A DNA stretch of 24,085 nt from VAXT01 sp038040395 (GCA_038040395.1 JBBPIJ010000024.1:1-24085); one strand, 5' to 3'; positions 14,450 through 22,912 are shown, numbered from the stretch's first letter. Notes: generated by a model not told the origin, from the sequence alone. Made by a program: numbers and translations.

Positions 14450-16258
14450 ATGGCCAACCGCTTCCTCGAACGACTCGCAAGCGGGCCCCCGCTTGTCGCG
14501 GACGGCGGCATGGGCGTCCTCGTCTCGAGCGCCGCGCCGCGCGTGCGCATTCCCGAGGAGGCGAACCTTCGCGCTCCGGAGACCGTCGTCAAGCTCCACG
14601 TCGGATTCATCCAGGCCGGGGCAGACGTAATCGAGACGAACACGTTCGGCGCGAACCGGCGCAAGCTCGCAGCGCACTACCTCGACGACGAGCTTCAGGA
14701 GATCAACAGCGCCGCGGTCAAGCTCGCGCGAGACGCCCGCGAGATGACCGGCCGCGACGTCTTCATCGCCGGCTCGATCGGGCCGCTTGGCGAGCTCGGC
14801 GTGAAACAGCCCGAACGCATCGAGATCTTCGCCGAGCAAGCGGCGGTGCTCGAGGGCCGGGGCGTGGACTTCTTCTCCGTCGAGACGTTCTTCGAGCTGG
14901 AGGAGCTCGAGGCGGCGATCGAGGCTGTACGCAGCGTCTCCTCCCTACCGATCCTGGCGATGCTGACCTTTGATGCGGGCGCCGAGACACTTTCGGGTCT
15001 AACCGCCAGGGAAGCGGTCGACCGGCTCTCCGAGCTCGGCGTCGCCGCCGCGGGCGCCAACCACGGAGCAGGCATTCAGGCCGCGCTGGCGGCGTTGAGC
15101 GAGATGGGCGGCAACGGTCTTCCGCTCGCTGCAATGCCGAACATCGGGCTCGCCAGCATGGCGGGGAACCGCATCATCTACCCGCACGCCTCGCCCGAGT
15201 ACTTCGCTGAGTTCGCCGCGCACGCCCGCAGCCTGGGAGCGCGCATCATCGGAGGCTGCTGCGGCACGACGCCGACCGAGATCGCCTCCATTGCTTCGGC
15301 GGTGAAGGAGGAGCGTGAGCCAAGCGCCCCGCTCGTCTTCGCGGAGCGAGAGGTCGTCGTCGCGGTGCCCGAGCAGCAGGAGGAAACCGAGCTCGCGCGA
15401 GCCTTCCGCGAGCAGGAGTGGGTGCTTTCCGTGCAGTTCGACCCACCGCTGGGCGGGAGTTACGAGGGGACCCTGAACGTTGCTCGCGCGCTCAAGGAGT
15501 CCGGCAAGGTGGGGCTCGTCGACATCAACGACAACGCGACAGCGCGCGCTGCGGCGAGTGCGCTCATGCTCTCGATCGAGATCGAGCGGGTCGTCGGGAT
15601 CGAGACGATTCCCCACCTCACGACCCGCGATGCGACGATCATGGGCCTCGAGTCGCAGCTCCTCGGCTCACACGCATGCGGCATCCGCAACGTGCTGGCA
15701 GTCACGGGCGATCCACCGGAGGTGGGCGACTATCCCGGCTCGCGCGGCGTCTACGAAATCGACTCGATCGGTCTCACGCAGCTCATGGCGCGGCTCAACC
15801 GCGGCGAGGACTACAACGGGCGCGCGATCGATGCCGCGACCTCCTTCTACATCGGGGTCGCGGTCAACCCTGCGGCGGACGATCTCGACACGGAGCTGGA
15901 GCGCTTCCAGCAGAAACTCGAGGCGGGCGCCCAGTTCGCGATGACGCAAATCCTCTTCGACCTCGAGTACATGGACCGCTTCCTCGACCGGATCGGCGGC
16001 GAGTGGCCGATCCCGGTTCTCGTCGGGATCTTCCCGGTCTGGAGCCACCAGCTGGCCCTCCGGCTCCACAACGAGGTGCCGGGCATCGTCGTCCCCGAGC
16101 GTGTGCTCGACGCACTGCGCGATGCCGGCCCGGCGGCGGCAGAGGTGGGGATGGAGATCGGCCGGGAGCTCCTCGAAGGATCGCGGGGCCGCGCGCAGGG
16201 CGCCTACGTCGTCGCGCCCTTCCGGCGACCACTTGGGATCCTCGACCTACTGTCGTAG
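14450..16258 (+). CDS. Bifunctional homocysteine S-methyltransferase / 5,10-methylene-THF reductase, 602 aa
   Basis: Residues 1-285 form a homocysteine S-methyltransferase barrel (VADGGMGVLVSS, GADVIETNTFGAN, FFSVETFFELEEL, GGCCGTTP with Cys270 and Cys271). Residues about 310-602 form a MTHFR barrel (VQFDPPLGGS, GIETIPHLTTRD, NVLAVTGDPP, FAMTQILFDLEYM, PVLVGIFPVWS). The arrangement is that of B. subtilis YitJ: the reductase makes methyl-THF using FAD, and the other half methylates homocysteine to methionine. The first zinc-ligand motif, normally N-C-G or similar, reads GANH205GAG, so a His replaces the expected Cys. The start at ATG 14450 is set by the domain; the SAM riboswitch and a leader ORF lie just upstream. 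The NTF2-like gene follows after 9 bp. Confidence 0.92.
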   Translation: MANRFLERLASGPPLVADGGMGVLVSSAAPRVRIPEEANLRAPETVVKLHVGFIQAGADVIETNTFGANRRKLAAHYLDDELQEINSAAVKLARDAREMTGRDVFIAGSIGPLGELGVKQPERIEIFAEQAAVLEGRGVDFFSVETFFELEELEAAIEAVRSVSSLPILAMLTFDAGAETLSGLTAREAVDRLSELGVAAAGANHGAGIQAALAALSEMGGNGLPLAAMPNIGLASMAGNRIIYPHASPEYFAEFAAHARSLGARIIGGCCGTTPTEIASIASAVKEEREPSAPLVFAEREVVVAVPEQQEETELARAFREQEWVLSVQFDPPLGGSYEGTLNVARALKESGKVGLVDINDNATARAAASALMLSIEIERVVGIETIPHLTTRDATIMGLESQLLGSHACGIRNVLAVTGDPPEVGDYPGSRGVYEIDSIGLTQLMARLNRGEDYNGRAIDAATSFYIGVAVNPAADDLDTELERFQQKLEAGAQFAMTQILFDLEYMDRFLDRIGGEWPIPVLVGIFPVWSHQLALRLHNEVPGIVVPERVLDALRDAGPAAAEVGMEIGRELLEGSRGRAQGAYVVAPFRRPLGILDLLS

Positions 16259-16267
16259 GCTGACGCC

Positions 16268-16699
16268 ATGAACGGGCCCGAGCTCCAGGAATTCATCGAC
16301 CGCTACAACGCGGCCTGGAACGACCACGACGTCGAGACGATCGTCTCCATGCACACCGACGACTCGGTGTTCGAGAACCACACGACCGGCGACGTGAGCA
16401 TCGGCAAGGAGGCGATTGCGAAGGCGATCACTGGAATCTTCGCGGTCTTCCCCGACCTGAACTTCGAGGCGCGAAGCCAGTACATCCGCGACGACCTCGT
16501 CGTCCAGGAGTGGACGGCCCGGGGGACGCACGAAGGCCCGATGACCCGCTCGGGAATCAAGGTCGAGCCGACGGGCAAGAAGGTCGACTACCGAGGCATG
16601 GACGTGATCCCGATCAGGGACGGCCTCGTCGCCCGCAAGGACGTCTACTCGGACGGCGTCACGCTCCTGCGACAGCTGGGCCTCACGGAAATCGCCTAG
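16268..16699 (+). CDS. SnoaL/NTF2-like protein, 143 aa
   Basis: A single cone-shaped NTF2-like domain: LQEFIDRYNAAWNDHDVETI, VSMHTDDSVFENHTTGDVSI, GITGIFAVFPDLNFEARSQY-type segment, WTARGTHEGP and DVIPIRDGLVARKDVYSDGV. It matches the ester cyclase/SnoaL-like group, which includes polyketide cyclases, steroid isomerases and many proteins without known ligand. It starts 9 bp after the methionine-synthesis gene and probably shares its transcript, so it may also be under the SAM riboswitch. The tRNA-Asp gene follows 17 bp later. Confidence 0.82.
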   Translation: MNGPELQEFIDRYNAAWNDHDVETIVSMHTDDSVFENHTTGDVSIGKEAIAKAITGIFAVFPDLNFEARSQYIRDDLVVQEWTARGTHEGPMTRSGIKVEPTGKKVDYRGMDVIPIRDGLVARKDVYSDGVTLLRQLGLTEIA

Positions 16700-16716
16700 C
16701 TACACTAGGCCCGCCT

Positions 16717-16790
<74 letters not shown>

Positions 16791-16930
16791 TTCTCTCGCG
16801 GCTCCTTGTGAAGACATATCGAGCGGAGTAAGGTCGAGGCGCGAGCTAGCGGCGCGGCCGATGGTCTTCGCCCATCCGGACGTTGCTCCTCTTCCTCGTT
16901 ACCTGAGCGACCGACGAGGGGAGGCCCGGC

Positions 16931-18472
16931 ATGAACCTCCACCACCGCACGGCAAGGCTCGCACGGCGACGAGGGTTCTTAGGTTTGGCCCTCAGCCGAG
17001 CTATCGGCCTCGCAGCAGCGGTTGGGCATCACGGGGCTCGGGTGCGGCTCGTCCTGGCCTCGCTCACCGGGCTCTTGATCCTCGGGGCGACGGCCGCGGC
17101 GCCGGCTCAGCTCAGCACACGTTGTCTGGGCAAGAACGCGACCATCGTTGGGACCAACAGCGCCGACGTCATCCAAGGGACGGTGCGTCGCGACGTGATC
17201 GCTGGTCTTGGTGGCAATGACACGATCGACGGCCTCGGTGCCGCAGACACGATCTGCGGTGGCGATGGGAACGACGTGATCTCTCCAGGGGATCCTGGCG
17301 AGGGCGGATATCGGGTTGGATCGGACGTCGTTTCAGGCGACGCCGGCAACGACACGTTCAGGGAAGGCCAAAGCTTCGATTCCATCGTCTCGTTCGAGCA
17401 GGCGCCTGGACCTATCAGCGTCGATCTCGTCACAGGCCGCGCCACTGGTTGGGGCAATGACCGCATCGAACGGAGTTTTGCCGTGGAGGGATCTCCCTAC
17501 TCCGACTCGATCACCGGCGACAACTCCATCAACTTCCTCTCCGGAGGGGCCGGCGACGATCGCATCGTCGCCGCGGATGGTCAAGACTTCCTCGACGGAG
17601 GCCCGGGCGACGACTTGCTCGACGGCGGCAAGGCTACCCCACGCTCACTGCGTGACGGGATGGAGGATTTTGCAGACTACTCCGAGGCGCCACGGGGCAT
17701 CCTCGTCAACCTCGCGTCTGGGCGGGTCACAGGCTGGGGAAACGACCGCTTGGCCGGAATCGAGGGTATCGAGGGATCACGCTTCGCCGACCGTCTTCTG
17801 GGAGGCCCGAGATCGGACGTCTTCTTCGGTCTCGCCGGAGACGATGTCGTTCTCGGCCGGGGCGCGATCGACTGGCTCCAGGGTGGAGACGGCGACGATT
17901 TCCTTGTCGGAGCTGACGGTCGCGATACGCTGCAAGGCGACGGCGTAGGCAGAACAGGGAGCGGCGTGTCGCGGCCCGGAAACGACCGTCTCCGCGGAGG
18001 GCGGGGAAACGATTCCCTCTGGGGCGACGGCGGCCGCGACAGGCTCGAGGGGGGTCCGGGAGATGATGGGCTCGGGGGGGATCCCGGCAACGACGCGATC
18101 GACGGCGGCCCCGGACGCGACTCGGCGAACTACGAGTATGCGCCGCGCCGCGTCGTCGCCAGCCTGGCAAGCGGTCGCGTATTGGGCTGGGGCCAGGACC
18201 GGCTCGTGAGTATTGAGAACCTGACCGGGTCGCGGTTCGCCGACCGGCTCTTTGGTAGCCCGCGCACGGACGAGATCTATGGCCGCGACGGCGCCGACCT
18301 CGTCTCCGGAGCCGGCGGCAACGACGCCCTCTTCGGGGAGGAAGGCAGCGACCGGATCCTCGGCGGCCAGGGAAGGGACACGCTCGACGGCGGCGTAGGC
18401 CGGGACACGCTCGACGGAGGGCCCGGGCGAGATCGGTGCACGACTGGCGAGCGTAATCGCAGCTGTCCGTGA
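16931..18472 (+). CDS. Secreted RTX-type calcium-binding repeat protein, 513 aa
   Basis: The ATG at 16931 has GAGGGGAGG a few bases upstream. A basic N-terminus leads to a hydrophobic segment (RLVLASLTGLLILGATAAAP, about residues 39-58) that acts as signal or anchor; GTG 17042 is a shorter possible start. The rest is hemolysin-type nonapeptide repeats (GGNDTIDGLG, GGDGNDVIS, GGAGDDRIVA, GGPGDDLLDG, GGVGRDTLDGGPGRD), which bind Ca2+ and form parallel beta rolls outside the cell. Three longer modules of the type LASGRVTGWGNDRL...GSRFADRL occur near residues 160, 256 and 405. There is no enzymatic domain, so it may be a surface or adhesive protein. It is the only gene of the first tRNA-Asp module. 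Confidence 0.88.
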   Translation: MNLHHRTARLARRRGFLGLALSRAIGLAAAVGHHGARVRLVLASLTGLLILGATAAAPAQLSTRCLGKNATIVGTNSADVIQGTVRRDVIAGLGGNDTIDGLGAADTICGGDGNDVISPGDPGEGGYRVGSDVVSGDAGNDTFREGQSFDSIVSFEQAPGPISVDLVTGRATGWGNDRIERSFAVEGSPYSDSITGDNSINFLSGGAGDDRIVAADGQDFLDGGPGDDLLDGGKATPRSLRDGMEDFADYSEAPRGILVNLASGRVTGWGNDRLAGIEGIEGSRFADRLLGGPRSDVFFGLAGDDVVLGRGAIDWLQGGDGDDFLVGADGRDTLQGDGVGRTGSGVSRPGNDRLRGGRGNDSLWGDGGRDRLEGGPGDDGLGGDPGNDAIDGGPGRDSANYEYAPRRVVASLASGRVLGWGQDRLVSIENLTGSRFADRLFGSPRTDEIYGRDGADLVSGAGGNDALFGEEGSDRILGGQGRDTLDGGVGRDTLDGGPGRDRCTTGERNRSCP

Positions 18473-18518
18473 TCTGAGCTCACGTCGATGTAGTGCCGGC
18501 CCGAGTGAAGGGTTTCCG

Positions 18519-18686
18519 TGGAACGCTTTTGGAACGCAGCGGTGACGACCAACGGAGACCGGCGGCAACCTCAACACCGCAGAATTGCCCGCCAAGGCGG
18601 TCAGTAGCGACTAACGGCGATCAACGGCAACCCACGCCGCCCAACTGTCACGCCGGAGGTCGCGGGTTCGAGTCCCGTCGCTCCCG
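18519..18686 (+). mobile_element. Conserved module right end with tRNA-Asp 3' copy (att-like site 2)
   Basis: The 168-bp segment aligns without gaps to 21594-21761; I count 21 differences in the first 126 bp and none in the last 42. It begins with codons for WNAFGTQR and TGA (18519-18545), then has two 24-bp related direct repeats at 18546 and 18608 (CGACCAACGG..., CGACTAACGG..., 19 of 24 identical), then the tRNA-Asp 3' end at 18645-18686. The order coding tail, arm-type repeats, core is that of an element end next to its integrase gene. Confidence 0.8.
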
Positions 18687-18701
18687 CTTCTAACGGCCGC
18701 G

Positions 18702-21515
18702 CTACGCGATCGGCTCGAGGGCCTGCGTGATGAGGTCTTCAAGGCTCGTCGCACCCGCCGCGAGCCGTGCCGCGGCGAGCTGCTCGGGAGGTAGCTCGGC
18801 CTGGAGAGCCTCGAGCGCCGGTCGCGCCGCGATGCTGTACGAGGGCGGCAGCTGCTCGTGGCCGAGTGCGAAGGTGAGTACCGTCGCGGCCTGCTCGGGC
18901 TCGCCCGTCTCGCTTAGCACCGCGCCGACTCCGCTGAGCGCGAGCAGCGCGAGCGAGATCGCCGCCGAGGCGTGTGCCCGCTCGAGCGCCTCGCGGAACG
19001 TCCGTTGCGCTTCGTCGACGTCGTCGAGCGCCAGCGCGGCAAAGCCGATCCGGCAGAGGGCGGCGATCATGCCCCACCTGTGGTTGACCTCGCCGAACGC
19101 CTCGTAGCCGGCCCGACCGAGTCGCAGCGCCTCCTCGTACTCCTCCATCCCGTAGGCGCTGAGGCTCGCGCGGCTCAACGCGTAGCCGGCGCCGCCGACG
19201 TCCCCGACGCCAGCGAACAGCTCGTTCGCCTCCATGTGTAGGCGCATCGCGTCCGCGTAGCGCTCCTCGGCGTCCGCGAGGATGCCGAGCTTGCTGCGCG
19301 CGTAGGCGAGGAGCTGCGGATTGCCGAGATCCGCGGCTTTCGCGTGGGACGCCTCGAAGGACGCCCTCGCGCCATTGAGGTCGTCCCCCAGCAGCTGCAC
19401 GAAGCCAAGCCACGAGAGCAACGCGACCTCCTCCAGCCCGTCGTCGGCGGAGCGCGCCATGGCGACGCCTTCCTCAAGGTAGTCCGCTGCGTCCGGGTAG
19501 ACGTCCTGGTAGCACCTGTTCGTCCCGAGGGCGAGCAGGCACGATGCGAGCTCCCAGGTCATTCCTTGCTCGCGGAGACGCGGCAGGCACTCGAGGGCGA
19601 GACGCTCGAGCTCCTCGTCGTAGCCGAGCGCGCTCCCGAGAGCGGCGCGATACGCGACGGCCGCGAGCGTGACGGGGGACGACAGATCGAGGCCGCCTGC
19701 CTGCCCGCTCGTATCGCCGGCCACGGAGACGAGGCGCTCGAACGTCTCGGCGCCGTCGAACCAGCTGTGTGCGAAGAAGAATTCGTTCAAGCCCGCCAGC
19801 ACGCCCCGCGCCTCGTCCGCTTCCCAGGCGACGACGGCCCACTCGGCCGCGACCCTCACGTTGTCGACCTCGCGTCGTAGCTCGTCGCGCGCCTGCACGA
19901 CGCCCTTGCCGACGAGCGCCCCCCTGCGCTCGTCCAACTCTCCGAGGTAGTGGCGGGCATGGCGCTCGCGGGTCGTCGCGAGCGCGTCGGGCGATCCGGT
20001 CATGAGCTTCTCGGCCGAGTACTGGCGCAGCAGCTCGTGCAGCTCGTAGCGGCCGAAGTCCGAGCGGCGGACGAGCGATTTCGACACGAGCTCGGAGAGC
20101 AAGCGCAAATCGGCGCCCGCAACCGCGGCGGCCGCCTCACGTTCGAAGTCGCCGCGAAGCACCGAGAGCCGCGCGAGGACAGCTTGCTGCTCTCCCGAGA
20201 GCAGCCTCCACGACTGGTCGAACGCGGCGCGGAGGCTGCGATGCCGCTCCGGGACGTCGCGCATCGACGTCGCGAGGAAGTCGATGTTCCGCTCGATCTC
20301 GTCCGCGATCTCCGCGCAGGAGAGCACCGACACCCACGAGGCGGCGAGCTCGATGCCCAGGGGCAAACCCTCGACCAGCCCGCAGATGCGGCGCGCCTCG
20401 GCGCGCCCGTCGTCGTCGAGCGAGAAGCCCGGCTCGACCTGCGTGGCGCGCTCGACGAAGAGGCGCAGAGCACCGGAGCGACCGTTCCCGTTCTCCGCGA
20501 GGCCGAGGCCGTGCACGTCGAGCACCCACTCGCTCTGCACGTTGAGACGCTCACGCGACGTCGTCAGCAGCTCGACCTTCGGTGCGCGCTCGATGATCTC
20601 TCCCAGCAGGTCCGCGCCCTCGACCAGGTGCTCGAAGTTATCGAGCACGAGTAGCGTCGACCGCTCGCCCAGATAGTCGAGGAGCTGCTCCTGCGCCGAG
20701 AAGCCGCTGTGGGCGCCGTCGACCGCGAACTGGATCGACTCGGCAACCGCCGGCGCCAGGAACTCCGGCGACGCCACCGAGACGAGCGGGACGAAGTGCA
20801 CACCGTGCGGGTAGCGTTCGATCCGGCGCGCGGCGGCCTCGAGCGCGAGTCGGGTCTTGCCCGCCCCGCCCGGCCCGACGAGCGTGAGCAAGCGGCAGTC
20901 GGGATCCTCGAGCAGCCGGTCGATCTCGTCGAGCTCCGACGCGCGGCCAACGAACGACGTGCGTGGGGCCGGCAGGTTCCTCATGCCCGCCTCGATCGTC
21001 TTCAGCAGTGGGAAGTCACACAGGAGCTCTTCGATCTCGAGCTGGTAGATGCGCTCCGGGGCGCTGAGATCCTTGAGGCGGTGCACGCCCAGGTCTCGGA
21101 CGTCCGCGTCCACGAGCGCACGCGTTGTCTGCGACAGAAGCACCTGACCGCCGTGGCCGACGGCGGCAATACGCGCGCCCTTGTGCACGTCGAGCCCGAC
21201 GTACCCCTCCTCGGTCAGCCGCGGCTCGCCCGTGTGCAGCCCCATCCGCACGCGTATCGGTCCGTCGGCAAGTGCGCGCTGGCCGTCCGTAGCGGCGGCG
21301 ACGGCGTTCGACGCGCGGGCGAAGGCGACGAAGAACGCGTCACCCTGCGTGTCGACCTCGATGCCCTCGTTGTCGGCAAACGCCGCGCGGAGTCGCCGCC
21401 GATGCTCGTGCAGCGCCTCCCCGTAGTCGTCGCCGAGCTCGTCCAGCAGCCGCGTCGAGCCCTCCACGTCGGTGAACAGCAACGTCACGACACCGGTCGG
21501 CAGATCGCTCACCAT
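18702..21515 (-). CDS. Class III nucleotide cyclase-STAND ATPase-TPR regulator, 937 aa
   Basis: Residues 1-165 form a class III adenylate/guanylate cyclase domain: TLLFTDVEGSTRLLDELGDD with metal ligand Asp16, DTQGDAFFVAF with Asp59, and VRMGLHTGEP. Residues about 185-480 form an AfsR/LuxR-type NB-ARC ATPase: SFVGRASELDEIDRLL, Walker A GPGGAGKT (214-221), Walker B LLVLDNFEHL, and LLTTSRERLNV. The remainder is TPR-like helical repeats. No C-terminal helix-turn-helix follows (the end is LEDLITQALEPIA), so output is probably cyclic nucleotide or protein contact, not DNA binding. Such proteins are very common in actinobacteria. It is the sole gene of the second tRNA-Asp module and points against the tRNA direction. 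Confidence 0.9.
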   Translation of the reverse strand: MVSDLPTGVVTLLFTDVEGSTRLLDELGDDYGEALHEHRRRLRAAFADNEGIEVDTQGDAFFVAFARASNAVAAATDGQRALADGPIRVRMGLHTGEPRLTEEGYVGLDVHKGARIAAVGHGGQVLLSQTTRALVDADVRDLGVHRLKDLSAPERIYQLEIEELLCDFPLLKTIEAGMRNLPAPRTSFVGRASELDEIDRLLEDPDCRLLTLVGPGGAGKTRLALEAAARRIERYPHGVHFVPLVSVASPEFLAPAVAESIQFAVDGAHSGFSAQEQLLDYLGERSTLLVLDNFEHLVEGADLLGEIIERAPKVELLTTSRERLNVQSEWVLDVHGLGLAENGNGRSGALRLFVERATQVEPGFSLDDDGRAEARRICGLVEGLPLGIELAASWVSVLSCAEIADEIERNIDFLATSMRDVPERHRSLRAAFDQSWRLLSGEQQAVLARLSVLRGDFEREAAAAVAGADLRLLSELVSKSLVRRSDFGRYELHELLRQYSAEKLMTGSPDALATTRERHARHYLGELDERRGALVGKGVVQARDELRREVDNVRVAAEWAVVAWEADEARGVLAGLNEFFFAHSWFDGAETFERLVSVAGDTSGQAGGLDLSSPVTLAAVAYRAALGSALGYDEELERLALECLPRLREQGMTWELASCLLALGTNRCYQDVYPDAADYLEEGVAMARSADDGLEEVALLSWLGFVQLLGDDLNGARASFEASHAKAADLGNPQLLAYARSKLGILADAEERYADAMRLHMEANELFAGVGDVGGAGYALSRASLSAYGMEEYEEALRLGRAGYEAFGEVNHRWGMIAALCRIGFAALALDDVDEAQRTFREALERAHASAAISLALLALSGVGAVLSETGEPEQAATVLTFALGHEQLPPSYSIAARPALEALQAELPPEQLAAARLAAGATSLEDLITQALEPIA

Positions 21516-21593
21516 CGCAGACGATCATGCGCCGACGGCGCTTCGCTGTCCAGCCGACGCACCCGCATGCCCTTGTTGGAAGTCACCCCGGTC

Positions 21594-21761
21594 TGGAACG
21601 GTTATGGAACGCAGCGGTAGCGACCAACGGCAACTGGCGGTCAACTGAGCAGCGCAGACGTGCCCTCCAAAGCGGTCAGTGGCGACTAACGCCGATCAAC
21701 GGCAACCCGCGACGCCCAACTGTCACGCCGGAGGTCGCGGGTTCGAGTCCCGTCGCTCCCG
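21594..21761 (+). mobile_element. Conserved module right end with tRNA-Asp 3' copy (att-like site 3)
   Basis: Counterpart of 18519-18686. It starts with codons for WNGYGTQR and TAG (21594-21620). Arm-like repeats lie at 21621 and 21683, again 62 bp apart, and the exact tRNA-Asp 3' end at 21720-21761. The distance from stop codon to core is 99 bp in both copies. Sequence after the core differs completely between copies. Confidence 0.8.
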
Positions 21762-21771
21762 TAGTTCCCTC

Positions 21772-21817
21772 TCAGCAGGTGTCGCAGCAGCCTCTGCCCC
21801 GCAAACTCTCGATGCCC
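21772..21817 (-). pseudogene. 3' fragment of a cation-efflux gene beside att site 3
   Basis: On the minus strand the sequence reads GIESLRGRGCCDTC and TGA, nearly the same as the GIESWRGKGCCDTS end of the complete CDF gene at 23173-23829; the DNA of the two is also closely similar (GTGTCGCAGCAGCC shared). Similarity stops abruptly upstream of the Gly codon. It starts 11 bp after the att core. I infer the remains of a second efflux gene cut by recombination at this site. Confidence 0.6.
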
Positions 21818-21954
21818 CTACCCGGGGCGCGCGTGAGGCCAATGCCAGACCGTCACCGTGATAGCAAACGCGGATCGCCCGTACCGCTCCGACTCCGGCA
21901 GAACTCCAGCGTCATTAGCGGCTAGCCTTCCGGCTCAGGACAGAACGAACGCAG

Positions 21955-22908
21955 ATGGCGAAAAAGCAGACGGGGCCGACGCCTCGACGGGAGCCCGAGG
22001 AGAAGTCCAGAGCATCGCGTAGCGCGCGAGGTTCGTTCCTTCCCGTCGTCCTCGTTATCGGCGCGTTAGTTCTGGCGTTGGTCTTCGTTTTTGCACGCGA
22101 CAACAGCGTCGCGCCAGTTTCCCCCGTGGAGGTACTTGCCAGTGACCCCGGTCCTATCCACGTTCACGGGCTGGGCATCAATCCCGCGGACGGGGCATTG
22201 TTCATCGCCACGCACACAGGCCTATGGCGGACGGCGGCGGGGGAAACGAAGGCCAGGCGGGTGGGCAATCACCAGCAGGACACGATGGGCTTCACCATCA
22301 TCGGGCCAGACCGCTTTCTTGGCTCCGGGCATCCAGACCAACAGCAGTATCGGGACGAGGGTCTACCCCCACTTCTCGGGTTGATTGAGTCCACGGACGG
22401 CGGCGATTCCTGGCAGCCGATCTCGCTTCTGGGAAAGGCCGACTTCCACGTGCTTCGCTCCCACGGAAGTCGGGTCTACGGCTTCGACTCTACGAACGAG
22501 CGGCTGATGTTCAGCCGCGACGCGGGACGAACCTGGACGAAGCGCCGACCTCCAGCACCACTCATTGACATGGCGGTGGACCCGTCGAACCCTTCGCACC
22601 TGATTGCATCGGGAGAGGGCGGACTCTGGAACTCGTCCAACGAAGGGCGCACGTGGGCATTCGAGGGCGGGGACATCGGACTTCTGGCATGGCCTATCCC
22701 CAAACGGCTTTATCTGGTCACGACGACAGGGGACACGCGGGTGAGCCAGGACGGTGGCAAGCGATGGAAAACAGCGGGCGATGTTGGCGGAGAATCGGCG
22801 GCACTGCTTGCGCAGACGGAGCGGGAGCTATACGTCGCGCTTCACGACGGAACCGTCAAGCATTCCGCTGATGGTGGTGGCAGTTGGTCTATCCGCTCCA
22901 CGCCATGA
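21955..22908 (+). CDS. Membrane-anchored Asp-box (BNR) protein, F510_1955-type glycosylhydrolase-like, 317 aa
   Basis: The basic N-terminus (MAKKQTGPTPRREPEEKSRA) leads to one membrane helix, SFLPVVLVIGALVLALVFVF, so the body faces outside. It starts with GPIHVHGLGINPADGALFIA and contains at least five Asp-box-like turns: STDGGDSW, SRDAGRTW, SSNEGRTW, SQDGGKRW, SADGGGSW. These mark sialidase-like beta-propellers. The HVHGL opening fits the group that NCBI names F510_1955 family glycosylhydrolases, whose activity is not established to my knowledge. It is followed 4 bp later by a small membrane peptide gene. Codon use looks slightly less GC-biased than in the left half. Confidence 0.82.
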   Translation: MAKKQTGPTPRREPEEKSRASRSARGSFLPVVLVIGALVLALVFVFARDNSVAPVSPVEVLASDPGPIHVHGLGINPADGALFIATHTGLWRTAAGETKARRVGNHQQDTMGFTIIGPDRFLGSGHPDQQQYRDEGLPPLLGLIESTDGGDSWQPISLLGKADFHVLRSHGSRVYGFDSTNERLMFSRDAGRTWTKRRPPAPLIDMAVDPSNPSHLIASGEGGLWNSSNEGRTWAFEGGDIGLLAWPIPKRLYLVTTTGDTRVSQDGGKRWKTAGDVGGESAALLAQTERELYVALHDGTVKHSADGGGSWSIRSTP

Positions 22909-22912
22909 ACTT

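Noticed and set aside
18493..18693. ORF ending CHAGGRGFESRRSRF, and the similar one at 21679-21861
   Set aside because: The shared ending is the tRNA-Asp fragment read as protein; the similarity reflects the att repeat, not a gene.
20709..21620. 303-aa plus-strand ORF opposite the cyclase-ATPase gene
   Set aside because: Lies antisense to a clear gene with known domains and is rich in Arg/Val/Glu in the way shadow frames are; only its last eight codons (the WNGYGTQR tail) are of interest.
18519..21761. CRISPR array as an explanation for the repeats
   Set aside because: Only three copies, kilobase spacing and a tRNA-derived core; no regular spacers.
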